DNA of 64,000 bases from Trebonia sp963773105. GTDB lineage: Bacteria > Actinomycetota > Actinomycetes > Streptosporangiales > Streptosporangiaceae. How positions within the stretch are numbered: position 1 is the first letter of the stretch; each line of letters begins with the position of its first letter. Below the pieces are notes generated by a model that saw only the letters and a list, made by a program, of their open reading frames with translations, did not search any database and was not told the origin of the DNA. Positions 1-8,371 of the stretch are shown here, piece after piece. A program made the translations under genes and the position numbers. Location of the stretch: NCBI GenBank assembly GCA_963773105.1, contig CAVZAA010000005.1, forward strand, positions 868,001 to 932,000. The letters are read 5' to 3'.

Positions 1-1372
1 TGCTGGCGATGCGCACGGCGCCCGGCTGGACGAACCGGGATAGCTGCCCGAGCGCGTAGTACTCGGCGTTGGGGGTGACGGTGTCTCCCGGCCCTATGGT
101 GACAATGCCGGTGCAGGTGCCGCATCCTCCGACGTGCGGTCCGCCGGTGGGATCGAGAGCCAGGTTCCAGTTGATCACGATGCTGGACCAGTTGCGGGTG
201 GAGCCGATCTCGAGGTTCCTTGCATGCCATTTGAGGGTGTCGGAGAAGGTGTCAGCGGGATCGGCGGACTGGCTGCCCGAGCACTCGTCCATGAAGATCT
301 GCAGCCTCGGGTACTCGTTGTGGAACGTCGTCATCGCGCTGGGGTCGCCGTAGTAGCAGTGGAACGCGACGCCAGAGATCCATTGAGACGCCGGGGTGGC
401 CAGGACGTTCTGCGGATAGGCATTGGTGTCGCCGACCTCGTCGGGCGGGGTGGAGGCAATGTCGTTGGGGTGCTCCGACCAGTTGTGGTCATAAGCGAAG
501 ATCTCGGTTGGCAGGTGCGCGGCCCTGAGCATCGGCCCGAGGTCCTCGATAACCGATGCTTCCTGCCAGGACGGCATGTCGGTGCCCGGGTAGTTGCCGG
601 GGGTGCGGTTCTGCGGCTCGTTCTGCACGGTGATCGCGTTGACGTTCACTCCGTTGGCCCGGTACGCCTCGATGAACCTCAGCAGGTACAGGGCGTAGGC
701 CTGGTAGATCTGGGGGGTGGCGATGAGCCGGCCGCCGATCAGGCTGTCGGAGGTCTTCATCCACGCGGGCGGGCTCCAGGGCGAGGCGATGATCTGCAGC
801 CGGGGATTGAGCGCCTTGGCCTCGCGCAGCAGCGGCAGGATCTGGGCCTGGTCGTGGGCGATGCTGAAGTGCTGCAGGCCGTAGTCGGTCTGCCCGGCGA
901 GCAGGTCGTCGTAGGTGTACGGCGCCGTGGCGACCATGTCCGAGCCGCCGATCGGCTGGCGCAGGTAGTCCAGGCCGTCGCCGGTCGCGGGGCTGAAGAG
1001 GGACGCCATCACCTGGGCGCGTTGGGCGGCGGGCAGCGTGTAGAGGACGGTCGCCGAGGAATCGGTAATGGCGCCGCCGAATCCCTGCATGGTCTGGTAG
1101 GTCAGGGTCGGGTCGACGACCACCGTCGGGGCGGTGCTCGGGGCGGTGGAGAAGTCGACCGTGCCGAGATCGCTCAGCTTGTCGGCCCCGTTTGCGGTTG
1201 TGATCCAGACGTGGGCCGAGGTTGCCCCCGGCGCGGGTGCCGCGGCCGCGGTGGCCGCGCTCACCCCTCCAGCGCCGACCGCAGCCACGAGGACACCAGC
1301 CGCGAGCAGACTGGCCGACCGTGCCGTCCACCGCATCCGCGGCGGCCTGAGAATTCCGTCTGTATTCAGCAT
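1..1372 (-). CDS. GH30 family glycoside hydrolase, secreted (3' end beyond window)
   Basis: Secreted beta-glycosidase of family GH30 (glucosylceramidase or endo-beta-1,6-glucanase type). The ORF begins at an ATG at 1372, has a basic then hydrophobic Ala/Val-rich signal peptide (about residues 13-45), and runs off the left edge after about 457 codons, so the C-terminal beta-sandwich is incomplete. Family landmarks are visible: GFGGAITDSSA near residue 90, the acid/base glutamate in QNEPQN, and the nucleophile glutamate in DECSG. Exact substrate cannot be read from the sequence. A damaged paralogue lies just upstream in the same orientation and a LacI-type regulator is divergent, which suggests sugar-responsive control of a polysaccharide-degradation locus continuing to the left of the window. 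Confidence 0.88.
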   Translation of the reverse strand, partial: MLNTDGILRPPRMRWTARSASLLAAGVLVAAVGAGGVSAATAAAAPAPGATSAHVWITTANGADKLSDLGTVDFSTAPSTAPTVVVDPTLTYQTMQGFGGAITDSSATVLYTLPAAQRAQVMASLFSPATGDGLDYLRQPIGGSDMVATAPYTYDDLLAGQTDYGLQHFSIAHDQAQILPLLREAKALNPRLQIIASPWSPPAWMKTSDSLIGGRLIATPQIYQAYALYLLRFIEAYRANGVNVNAITVQNEPQNRTPGNYPGTDMPSWQEASVIEDLGPMLRAAHLPTEIFAYDHNWSEHPNDIASTPPDEVGDTNAYPQNVLATPASQWISGVAFHCYYGDPSAMTTFHNEYPRLQIFMDECSGSQSADPADTFSDTLKWHARNLEIGSTRNWSSIVINWNLALDPTGGPHVGGCGTCTGIVTIGPGDTVTPNAEYYALGQLSRFVQPGAVRIAS

Positions 1373-1440
1373 GTGATCGAGCCTCCGATTCGGTGATGCC
1401 GACTTTCGCGGACGGTGATGGTGATGGTGATGCCGAGCGC

Positions 1441-1466
1441 CGGCGCGGAGCGACAACTCCGCGCCG
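1441..1466 (-). terminator. Hairpin downstream of the GH30 remnant
   Basis: A 10-bp perfect stem (1441-1450 with 1457-1466) with a 6-nt loop lies immediately after the stop of the GH30 remnant. It has no clear T-tract, so it may be a weak terminator or only a processing hairpin. Confidence 0.4.
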
Positions 1467-1470
1467 ACGC

Positions 1471-2330
1471 TCAGCGGATGGGGTAAGGAGACGGGGACAA
1501 GCTGGAATGTCTGGGCAGTGTCGCCGGCGGTGCAGGCCCATTGCTGGGGGCGAAGGTGTCCGACACCGGGGAGGACTGTGAGCCGGAGCATTCGGTCTCG
1601 TAGGTCCCGTACGACGGGTACAGCGCCTCGACCGTTGACTGCGCGCTCGGGTCCCCGGAGTAGCAGTGCCAGGCGGTGCCGGTCACGTACTGCGCGGCCG
1701 AGGAGTCGCCGAGGATGGTCTCCGGGAAGCTCGGGTCGTTCCAGTTGTGGTCGTAGCCCAGGATTCCGGTGTTCAGCCCGGCCGCCTTGACCGCAGGCCC
1801 GAGGTTGTTCGCGATGAAGCTCGCCTCCTGGGTGGAGGTGAACGTCGAGCCCGGGTAGTTCGACGGCGAGTACTCCGGCTCGTTCTGCGCCGTGATCAGC
1901 GAGATGGGCACGCCGGCCGCGTCGTAGGCCTGGATGAACTTGACCAGGTAGTTGGCGAAGACCTGGTAGTCGGCGCTGTTAAGGGTGCCGCCGATCATCG
2001 AGCCGCTGGTCTTCATCCAGCCGGGCGGGCTCCACGGCTTGGCCATGATCGTGACACTCGTGTTGATGCTCAGCGCCTGCTTGAGCACCGGGACGATGTA
2101 GGCCTGGTCATGGGCGATGGAGAAGTTGGCCAGCGTCGGGTCGGTCTGCCCGGCGGGCATGTCGTCGTAGCTGAACAGCGACTGCGAGAAGTCCGACGCC
2201 CCGATCGGCTGCCGCAGGAAGTCCAGGCCGATCCCCTGGTTCGGGTCGAACAGCTTGGTCATGATCTGGTTGCGCAGGTAATAAGCGCCATCGCGCCCAG
2301 CGATGCCGTCAGGCGTTTGATGCGGGACAT
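1471..2330 (-). pseudogene. Decayed GH30 glycoside hydrolase
   Basis: Remnant of a second GH30 enzyme. A good ribosome site (GAGGAGG) precedes ATG 2330 and a short signal-peptide start (MSRIKRLTASLGAMALI), but this frame stops near 2262. A long open stretch in another frame then resumes at YLRNQIMTKLFDP and reads 263 codons with FLRQPIG, WSPPGWMKTSG, QNEPEYS (acid/base) and ETECSG (nucleophile). Compared with the neighbouring copy, about 70 codons carrying the GFGGAITDSSA strand are missing at the joint, and the protein ends soon after the nucleophile in an unrelated tail. One internal deletion plus 3' loss explains this. It is unlikely to make an active enzyme. Confidence 0.82.
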
Positions 2331-2356
2331 GGTCCTCCTCCGAAATTTACCCCCCA

Positions 2357-2392
2357 TGAAACAGAATGTAACGGTCTGAAACGTCTTTGACA
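2357..2392. promoter_or_regulatory. Candidate operator/promoter region between GH30 locus and LacI regulator
   Basis: The divergent gap contains TGAAACAGAATGTAAC at 2357, then TGAAACGTCTTTGA, a weakly palindromic sequence with a LacI-operator-like TGAAACG half-site. A related TGAAACA...TGTAAC element recurs at 2481 just before the regulator. TTGACA at 2387-2392 could be a -35 box. Recognition is by eye only. Confidence 0.25.
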
Positions 2393-2502
2393 CCACGATG
2401 CAAGCATTCCGGAATAGGACTGTCAATAAGAGGAAGCGAGGAATGTCGACCCGCGGGCCGGAGCGCTATGCTGCCCATCATGAAACAAAATCCTGTAACA
2501 GA

Positions 2503-3531
2503 ATGAGCAGACGACGCGGCCAGGGTGTCACGGTCCGGGACCTAGCGGCGGAGACGGGAGTGTCCATCGCCACCGTCTCGCGAGTCCTCAACAACCAGGC
2601 CAACGTCGCCCCGCACACACGCGAGCTCGTCCAGCGGGCCGCCGAACGGCTCAGTGGGCAGGCGGCCGCCCCGCCGACGGTCCAGGACCGCGCGACCCAG
2701 GGCGCCGTCTACCTGCGCTGCCCCTATCTGCTGACCGACTACTTCGGCCTCATCGTCTCGTCCATCGCCGAGACGCTTGAGCTGCACGGCAGGCCGCTGC
2801 TGCTCAACGCGGGAGAAGCGGCGCAGCGGGCGGAGGTCTTGCCCGCACTCGCATCACGGCCCGGCATCGGCGGCGCGGTCATCGTGCTGCCGCCGGAGCC
2901 CAGCGAGCAGCTGGTCGATCTGCGCTCTCGCGGGTTCCCCTTCGTCGTGGTGGATCCGCGCGTCCCGATGCCGCGCGACATCGCGGCCGTGTCGGCCGCG
3001 CACTTCGCCGGCGCCCGCAGCATCAGCAGGCACCTGGTCGACCTCGGGCACCGACGCATCGGGGTGATGGCGGGGCCGCACAACTGGCTGGCGAGCGAGG
3101 CGCGCCTGGCCGGACACGCCTCGGCGCTGGCGAACGTCGGGGTGCTGCCTGATCCCGCGCTGGTCCGCAGCGGCGAGCCGACCACGCAGTTCGGCTACCA
3201 CGCGGCCGGCCAACTGCTCGACTTGCCGCAGCCCCCCACCGCCCTCATCGGGTTCAACGACAAGGTCGCCGTCGGCGCGCTGGCTGCGGCCGCCCAGCGC
3301 GGACTGCGCGTACCCGAGGACCTCTCCGTCTCCGGCTTCGACGACATAGACCTCGCCCAGGCCACCCGGCCCCTGCTCACAACCGTCCGTCAGCCGCTGC
3401 AGGAAATGGGCCGCCTCGCCGTCAGCCTCCTGATCCGGCTCATGGAGCGCCAGCGGCTCGACGCGCTGCACATCGAACTGGCCACCGAACTGGTCGTCCG
3501 CGACTCCACCGGCCCAGCTTCCCCCCGATAA
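2503..3531 (+). CDS. LacI-family transcriptional regulator
   Basis: Sugar-responsive repressor. The N-terminal helix-turn-helix is textbook (VTVRDLAAETGVSIATVSRV then LNN), followed by a periplasmic-binding-protein-like effector domain ending with the usual SVSGFDDIDLAQATRPLLTTV segment. The frame is open from 2398, but start 2503 (MSRRRGQG) places the HTH at residues 8-35 as in the family and gives 342 aa. No strong Shine-Dalgarno precedes it. It is divergent from the GH30 genes and probably controls them. The effector is unknown. Confidence 0.87.
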   Translation: MSRRRGQGVTVRDLAAETGVSIATVSRVLNNQANVAPHTRELVQRAAERLSGQAAAPPTVQDRATQGAVYLRCPYLLTDYFGLIVSSIAETLELHGRPLLLNAGEAAQRAEVLPALASRPGIGGAVIVLPPEPSEQLVDLRSRGFPFVVVDPRVPMPRDIAAVSAAHFAGARSISRHLVDLGHRRIGVMAGPHNWLASEARLAGHASALANVGVLPDPALVRSGEPTTQFGYHAAGQLLDLPQPPTALIGFNDKVAVGALAAAAQRGLRVPEDLSVSGFDDIDLAQATRPLLTTVRQPLQEMGRLAVSLLIRLMERQRLDALHIELATELVVRDSTGPASPR

Positions 3532-3703
3532 CGCCGACTACCTAAAGCCCGAAAGCCAAATCAAACCCGCAAATCCATCATCTCGAACGGACCCTGCCCT
3601 CCGCGTCCCTCGCCAGCACTCTCTCACCAGCGGGAGCACCCCTCCCACCCGTCCCGAAGCGCCCAGCCCGGCATCCGGCCGACGAACGCCGACTGTACAT
3701 AAC

Positions 3704-3732
3704 CCTATACAGTTGTGTCATGTCTGTATAGG
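3704..3732. promoter_or_regulatory. Inverted-repeat operator upstream of abiE pair
   Basis: Perfect 9-bp arms CCTATACAG (3704-3712) and CTGTATAGG (3724-3732) are separated by 11 bp, 28 bp before the antitoxin start. The arms contain -10-like TATACA/GTATAG sequences, so a bound protein would block transcription. AbiEi antitoxins are known to autorepress through inverted repeats in their promoters; assignment here is by position and symmetry. Confidence 0.6.
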
Positions 3733-3760
3733 ATCCCGTGCACCGGGGAGGAGCCCAGGG

Positions 3761-4330
3761 ATGCACTCCCGACTGCCGACCACTTTCACAGCCGCCGACG
3801 CCACGCAATACGGCGTGTCTAGGCGCGAGCTGCAGCGGATGCTGGCGACTGGCGAGGTCGAACGGGTCGGCCGCGGACTGTACCGGCGCACGGATGGCGC
3901 GCCGCTCGACTACGACCTCGTCGAGATCGCAGCGCGGGCCGACAAGGCGACTCTTTGCCTGGTGTCGGCCCTGGCGAGGCACGAACTAACCGACATCATC
4001 CCAGTGACCCACGACGTCGCCGTGCCTCGAGGAGCATGGCGACCCCGGACATCCGCCCCCGTGCACTGGCACACCTTCGATCGCGCCACGTTCGAGCTCG
4101 GGCGCAACGAGATCTCGGTGGACGACACGCACGCCCTCGGCCTGTACAACGCTCCCCGCACCATCGTGGACGCCTTTCGCCTGCGCCGCGAAGTGGGCCC
4201 AGAGGTTGCAAACGAGGCTCTGCGTCGCTGGCTCCGTCAAGGCGGCGTGCCTTCCGAACTGATGCGCATTACAAACTCCTTTCCTGCCGCCAAGCCCGCC
4301 GTCCTGCACGCGCTCCAGGTCCTACTCTGA
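3761..4330 (+). CDS. AbiEi-type antitoxin / transcriptional regulator (type IV TA)
   Basis: Antitoxin of the AbiE type IV toxin-antitoxin class, in which the antitoxin represses the operon and counters the toxin without direct binding. The N-terminus is a winged-helix domain (FTAADATQYGVSRRELQRML, then VGRGLYRR), and the C-terminal AbiEi domain includes LVSALARHELT and NAPRTIVDAFRLR. Start 3761 has a strong purine-rich site (GGGGAGGAG); a longer TTG start at 3713 would lie inside the operator. Length about 189 aa is typical. The AbiEii toxin gene follows after 43 bp. Confidence 0.87.
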   Translation: MHSRLPTTFTAADATQYGVSRRELQRMLATGEVERVGRGLYRRTDGAPLDYDLVEIAARADKATLCLVSALARHELTDIIPVTHDVAVPRGAWRPRTSAPVHWHTFDRATFELGRNEISVDDTHALGLYNAPRTIVDAFRLRREVGPEVANEALRRWLRQGGVPSELMRITNSFPAAKPAVLHALQVLL

Positions 4331-4373
4331 CACATGTAGCATGACGAGTAGTCCGTAGCACGTAAGGAGAGAC

Positions 4374-5300
4374 ATGGAGCGGCCTACAAAGGCGACGACC
4401 GCCGGGCAGGCTTTTCTGGCGCTTCGCAGCAAGGCTCTGTCGGCCGGACGCACGACTGCCGAGTATCTGCGGCTATACGCACTGGAGGGTTTCCTCCTTC
4501 GCCTAGCCAACTCACCGCACAAGAACAGGTTCGTGCTCAAGGGAGGGGTGCTGTTGGCGGCGTATGAGCTGCGCCGGCCCACCGCTGACGTGGATCTGGC
4601 AGCTATAGCGACGCCCGGCGCAGTGGAGACTGTACGCAAACTCGTTGCCGACGTGGCCGCTGCCCAGCTGCCCGACGGGCTAGACGACGGCCTCACCTTC
4701 GACCTCGATGACGTCCGGGCCGAAACAATCAGGGACGGGGACGCGTACGGCGGCGTTCGGGTACGCCTGGTCGCTAGCCTCGCCACGGCCAGGGAACCAT
4801 TCCACGTCGATGTCAACGTGGGCGACCCGATCTGGCCGGAGCCCGCCGACGTCGCCCTCCCGCGGCTACTCGAAGCCGCGCCGATACGCCTGCGCGGCTA
4901 CCCACGGGAGATGGTGCTGGCGGAGAAGATCGTCACCGTGATCCAGCGCGGCCAGGCGAACACCCGTTGGCGCGACTTCGGTGACATCTGTCAACTCACC
5001 CGGCGGTATGCCTTCCGCGCGAGCGACATCGGGCGCGCCCTGCAAACCGTCGCCGAATTCCGCGACGTCGAGCTCTCGGGACTCGGCGAAATACTCGACG
5101 GCTACGAGGAGATCGGCCAGCCGAGATGGGCAACGTGGCGGGCCAAGCTACAGCTGACCGAAACCCTGCCGGCCGACTTCGGTGAGGCGCTGGAAGTCCT
5201 GCGAGCCTTCGCCGACCCGATCCTCACCGGAGCTGCCACAGACTCGGCAACTTGGAACCCGGAACTGGGAGTCTGGGAGCATGCGGATTCCGACCGATGA
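4374..5300 (+). CDS. AbiEii/AbiGii-type nucleotidyltransferase toxin (type IV TA)
   Basis: Toxin partner of the preceding AbiEi protein. It shows the nucleotidyltransferase signature: FVLKGGVLLAAYELRR with the metal-binding D-x-D in TADVDLA (about residues 53-80), and the family's second signature EMVLAEKIVTVIQRGQ...RWRDFGDICQL (about residues 180-210). Related MenT/AbiEii enzymes transfer nucleotides to tRNA acceptor ends or act GTP-dependently; the target here is unknown. 308 aa, start preceded by AAGGAGA. The final 20 bp overlap the next gene, implying translational coupling. Confidence 0.88.
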   Translation: MERPTKATTAGQAFLALRSKALSAGRTTAEYLRLYALEGFLLRLANSPHKNRFVLKGGVLLAAYELRRPTADVDLAAIATPGAVETVRKLVADVAAAQLPDGLDDGLTFDLDDVRAETIRDGDAYGGVRVRLVASLATAREPFHVDVNVGDPIWPEPADVALPRLLEAAPIRLRGYPREMVLAEKIVTVIQRGQANTRWRDFGDICQLTRRYAFRASDIGRALQTVAEFRDVELSGLGEILDGYEEIGQPRWATWRAKLQLTETLPADFGEALEVLRAFADPILTGAATDSATWNPELGVWEHADSDR

Positions 5301-5898
5301 CGCAATCCTCGGCCTGCACGAGAAGCACGCGCCGACGGCAGACGCGTTCGACCTCGTCTATACGCACTGCCTGATCGTGTGCGGCATCGCCGAGCAGCTC
5401 CAGTCCCGGTTGGGCGCCGGCCGGGAGATCGACATCGACCTGGCGCGGGCCGGCGCCCTGCTGCATGACATCGGGGTGTACCGGCTGTACGACGACGCGG
5501 GCGAGCTTGACCGCGCCAACTACATTCGGCACGGGATTCTCGGGTACGAGCTTCTCCGGGAGGAGGGGCTTCCCGAGGCGATCTGCCGGATCGCTTCGCA
5601 TCACACCGGGGTCGGACTCAGCCGGGAAGACGTAATCACGCAGGAGCTGCCGCTCCCGCCGGCCGACTACCTGGCCGAGACCGGCGAGGAGCGGCTGGTC
5701 ATGTACGCGGACAAGTTCCACTCCAAGAAGACGCCTCCGGTCTTCCTCACCGCTGCGGCCTACGCGGCCAACGTCCGCCGGTTCGGCGAGGGGAAGGTCG
5801 CGGCCTTCCAGGCGCTGCGCAGCGAGTTCGGCGAGCCCGATCTCGCGCCGTTCGTGGACTCGTACGGGTACCGCGTCAATCGGTCAGGCTTGGGATAA
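5281..5898 (+). CDS. HD-domain phosphohydrolase coupled to AbiEii toxin
   Basis: HD-superfamily metal-dependent phosphohydrolase of 205 aa. Visible ligands: the HD pair in GALLHDIGVY (about residue 63), the later H in YIRHGILGYELL, ASHHTGVG, and the distal D in MYADKFHSK. The ATG at 5281 sits inside the last codons of the toxin gene (20-bp overlap), so the two are likely co-translated. Known HD proteins hydrolyse nucleotides, (p)ppGpp or nucleic-acid phosphoesters; substrate here is not readable. Pairing an HD hydrolase with a tRNA-type nucleotidyltransferase recalls the NTase plus HD arrangement of some CCA-adding enzymes. Confidence 0.85.
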   Translation: MRIPTDDAILGLHEKHAPTADAFDLVYTHCLIVCGIAEQLQSRLGAGREIDIDLARAGALLHDIGVYRLYDDAGELDRANYIRHGILGYELLREEGLPEAICRIASHHTGVGLSREDVITQELPLPPADYLAETGEERLVMYADKFHSKKTPPVFLTAAAYAANVRRFGEGKVAAFQALRSEFGEPDLAPFVDSYGYRVNRSGLG

Positions 5899-5905
5899 TG
5901 GCGAC

Positions 5906-6439
5906 ATGGCGGTCCAGGTCATCGTGCTTAACGGCGGTTCCAGCTCGGGCAAGACCGGTATCGCCCGGCGCCTGCAGACGATTTTGCCGCAGCCGTGGCT
6001 CAGCCTCAGCGTGGACGACCTGGTCGACGCCCTGCCGCCGCCGCTCACCGATTCTGGCTCCGGCATTGCGATCGGCCAGCAGGGGGAAGTCGTGGTCGGC
6101 GGCGGCTTCCGCGAGCTTGAGTCCGCCTGGATGGCCGGCGTCGCCGCCATGGCCAGGGCCGGGGCGCGGATCATCTTCGATGACGTGTTCCTCGGCGGCG
6201 CCGTCTCCCAGCAGCGCGTCCGCGCAGGCCTGGCGGGTCTCGACGTGCTGTGGGTGGGGGTGCGCTGCGCCCCGGAGGTCGCGGCTCGCCGCGAGATCGC
6301 CCGCGGCGACCGGGCGGCCGGGATGGCCGCCTTGCAGGCCGAGACGGTCCACCAGGGCGTCGTCTACGATATCGAGATCGACACCAGCCAGGCCGAGCCG
6401 CTTGACTGCGCACGCGTCATCGCCGCGCGCGTGGTCTGA
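5906..6439 (+). CDS. Chloramphenicol phosphotransferase-like (CPT) kinase
   Basis: Small P-loop kinase of the CPT family, 177 aa, the normal length. Walker A is NGGSSSGKT at residues 9-17, and SVDDLVDALPP carries the aspartate equivalent to the catalytic base in the chloramphenicol kinase. IIFDDVFLGG and VRCAPEVAARREIARGDRA (the LID arginine region) follow. The founding member phosphorylates chloramphenicol, but most chromosomal homologues have unproven substrates, so resistance should not be assumed. It starts 7 bp after the HD gene and is probably in the same transcript. Confidence 0.85.
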   Translation: MAVQVIVLNGGSSSGKTGIARRLQTILPQPWLSLSVDDLVDALPPPLTDSGSGIAIGQQGEVVVGGGFRELESAWMAGVAAMARAGARIIFDDVFLGGAVSQQRVRAGLAGLDVLWVGVRCAPEVAARREIARGDRAAGMAALQAETVHQGVVYDIEIDTSQAEPLDCARVIAARVV

Positions 6440-6454
6440 CCGGAGGGGATTGCG

Positions 6455-6826
6455 ATGGCTAACGCCGACGACGTGCGGCGACTGGCGCTTGCCCTGCCGC
6501 ACGTGGAGGAAATCGACAGCGACGGCTTCGATTTCCGGGTAGCGGGACGCGGCTTCATCTGGTCCTATCCGGAGCGGAGGCAGGGACAGCCCCGGCGCAT
6601 CAGGACCGATATCGCGGTGCTCTACGTCGGCGACGAAGCGGAAAAGCAGGCGCTGCTCCTGGGCGAACCGGAGATATTCTTCAGCGCTCCCGAGTACGGT
6701 GACTGGCCGCTGATACTGCTGCGGCTGGCGGCGGTCGACACCGAGCGGCTGACCGAACTCGTCACCGACGCGTGGCGGATGAGGGCGCCGGAAACGCTCA
6801 CCGCCGAGTCCGGACGAGACGGCTAG
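6455..6826 (+). CDS. MmcQ/YjbR family protein
   Basis: A 123-aa single-domain protein of the MmcQ/YjbR fold, recognised from the opening DVRRLALALPHVEE and the later VDTERLTELVTDAWRMRAPETL helix. These proteins have a double-wing DNA-binding-like fold but no firmly established function. An AGGGGATTGCG ribosome site precedes the start, 15 bp after the CPT kinase, in the same orientation. Confidence 0.8.
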   Translation: MANADDVRRLALALPHVEEIDSDGFDFRVAGRGFIWSYPERRQGQPRRIRTDIAVLYVGDEAEKQALLLGEPEIFFSAPEYGDWPLILLRLAAVDTERLTELVTDAWRMRAPETLTAESGRDG

Positions 6827-6852
6827 CGCCCCTTCTGGACCATACTGGGTGC

Positions 6853-7308
6853 ATGATCCGCCTGGGAACGCCCGCCGACCTTGACGCGGTTGCCCGCGTC
6901 TACCGCAACGCGTCGTTGTCGGACGTCAGCTACCGCGAGAGCCTGCTTGCCCATCCCGAGTACCTAGTGATAGGTCCAGAAGGGCTGACCGAGGGCCGCA
7001 CCCAGGTGGCGGAGGAAGACGGCTCGGTCGTCGGCTTCGCTACCTGGGCCGAACCCGAATCCGCGGCGAGCGACGGCAGCATGGAGCTCGAGGACCTGTT
7101 CGTGGATCCAGCGTGGATGCGCCGCGGGATCGCCACCGCCCTGGTCAACAGCATCGCGGAAGTTCTCGGCGCGCAGGGTGTGCAGAGCCTCGCGGTGACC
7201 GCCAACCCGGACGCGCTCGGGTTCTACCGGGCCGTCGGCTTCGTCGACTGCGGCGTCGCCGAGACCGCCCTCGGCAGCGCGCCTCGCATGATGCTGACGA
7301 TCCGCTAA
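6853..7308 (+). CDS. GNAT family N-acetyltransferase
   Basis: Acetyl-CoA dependent N-acetyltransferase, 151 aa. The core motif A is clear: LEDLFVDPAWMRRGIATALV, where R-R-G-I-A matches the pyrophosphate-binding loop, and NPDALGFYRAVGFVDCG is the typical motif B end. Substrate unknown. The frame is open from 6772, but MIRLGTPADLDAV at 6853 gives the canonical GNAT start. It ends the plus-strand accessory run, 9 bp before the convergent rlmB stop. Confidence 0.85.
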   Translation: MIRLGTPADLDAVARVYRNASLSDVSYRESLLAHPEYLVIGPEGLTEGRTQVAEEDGSVVGFATWAEPESAASDGSMELEDLFVDPAWMRRGIATALVNSIAEVLGAQGVQSLAVTANPDALGFYRAVGFVDCGVAETALGSAPRMMLTIR

Positions 7309-7317
7309 GGCAAGCCG

Positions 7318-8355
7318 TCAGCCGCGCCTGGCCCTCACCCCGGCGATCTCGTACAGTGCGATCGACGCGGCGATTCCCGCGTTCAGCGACTCCGTGCCCG
7401 AGGCCATCGGGATCCGGACGAGCAGGTCGCACGCACCGGCCACCACACGAGACAGCCCGCGTCCCTCAGACCCTACGACGAGGACCATCGGTCCGTCCGC
7501 GATCGACATGTCCCGCAGTTCGTCCCTGCCCTCCGCGTCCAGCCCGGCCACGAAGAACCCGAGCGACTTGTAGCCCTCAAGCGCCCGCGTCAGGTTCACC
7601 GCCTGCGCCACCGGCAGCCGCGCCAGCGCCCCGGCCGAGGCCTTCCACGCTCCCGCGGTCACGCCCGCGCTGCGCCGCGACGGCACCACCACGCCGGTCG
7701 CGCCAAAGGCGGCCGCGGACCGGATCACCGCCCCCAGGTTGCGCGGGTCGGTCACGCCGTCGAGGGCAACGATGAGCGGGATGGACGCGCCGTCGCCGCC
7801 CGCGAGATCTTCCGGGTGCGCGTACTCGTACGGCCGCACCCGCAGCGCGACACCCTGGTGGATCGCGCCGCCGGTTAGCCGGTCAAGCTCGACGACGCTG
7901 GATTCGAGCACCGCGATGCCCGCCTCCGACGCCAGCTGCAGGGACTCGGCGACCCGCTCGTCCTCGTGCGCCCGGCCCGCGACGTACAGTGCCATCGCCG
8001 GGATTCCGGCTCGCAGCGACTCGACAACCGAGTTGCGGCCGGCGACCATTTCCGGTCCTTCGCCGCTGCCGCGTGCTGCCGGGTTCTCTCTCGAGTATTC
8101 CGAACGGTCGCGGCTGACTCCCCCGCGTTCATTGCCCCGACCCGTTGGCTTGCCGTTCCGGTCAGCCCGGGCCGCCGCGGCAGCGGCCCGCTGCGCGGGA
8201 TGGCCCGGGCGCATCGAGGCGGGCGGCGTCGGGCCCTTGCCCTCGAGCCTGTCCTTGCGGTACCCGCCGGTGCCCGGACGCGGCTTGCCGCGCTTGGTGT
8301 ATCCGCCGCCGCCCGCCGCCCGGCCGTCGCCGCCGCCCTTTTTCTGCCCGCTCAT
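7318..8355 (-). CDS. rlmB: 23S rRNA (guanosine-2'-O-)-methyltransferase RlmB
   Basis: SpoU/TrmH (SPOUT) RNA methyltransferase, 345 aa, expected to methylate G2251 of 23S rRNA. A low-complexity basic N-terminal extension (about 95 residues, rich in Gly/Arg/Lys) precedes the substrate-binding domain (EMVAGRNSVVESLRAG). SpoU motifs: TDPRNLGAVIRSAAAFG (motif 1), LVVGSEGRGLS (motif 2), IPMASGTESLNAGIAASI (motif 3). Start 8355 lies 17 bp after the restored cysS stop. The cysS-rlmB pair matches Rv3580c-Rv3579c. Confidence 0.93.
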   Translation of the reverse strand: MSGQKKGGGDGRAAGGGGYTKRGKPRPGTGGYRKDRLEGKGPTPPASMRPGHPAQRAAAAAARADRNGKPTGRGNERGGVSRDRSEYSRENPAARGSGEGPEMVAGRNSVVESLRAGIPAMALYVAGRAHEDERVAESLQLASEAGIAVLESSVVELDRLTGGAIHQGVALRVRPYEYAHPEDLAGGDGASIPLIVALDGVTDPRNLGAVIRSAAAFGATGVVVPSRRSAGVTAGAWKASAGALARLPVAQAVNLTRALEGYKSLGFFVAGLDAEGRDELRDMSIADGPMVLVVGSEGRGLSRVVAGACDLLVRIPMASGTESLNAGIAASIALYEIAGVRARRG

Positions 8356-8371
8356 CGCCTGCTCCGCCAGT

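Noticed and set aside
134..1396. 420-codon plus-strand ORF
   Set aside because: Exactly antisense to the GH30 gene; its Val/Arg/Gly-rich sequence is typical of a GC-rich shadow frame and no family is recognisable.
1413..1432. GGTGAT trinucleotide-type run as a repeat element or CRISPR
   Set aside because: Only three short units without spacers; ordinary microrepeat. No CRISPR array is present in the window.
5906..6439. Calling the CPT-like kinase a chloramphenicol resistance gene
   Set aside because: Family membership alone does not show the substrate; most chromosomal homologues are uncharacterised.
3532..7317. Integrative element with attachment sites
   Set aside because: No integrase, transposase, tRNA or flanking direct repeat was seen around the accessory genes.
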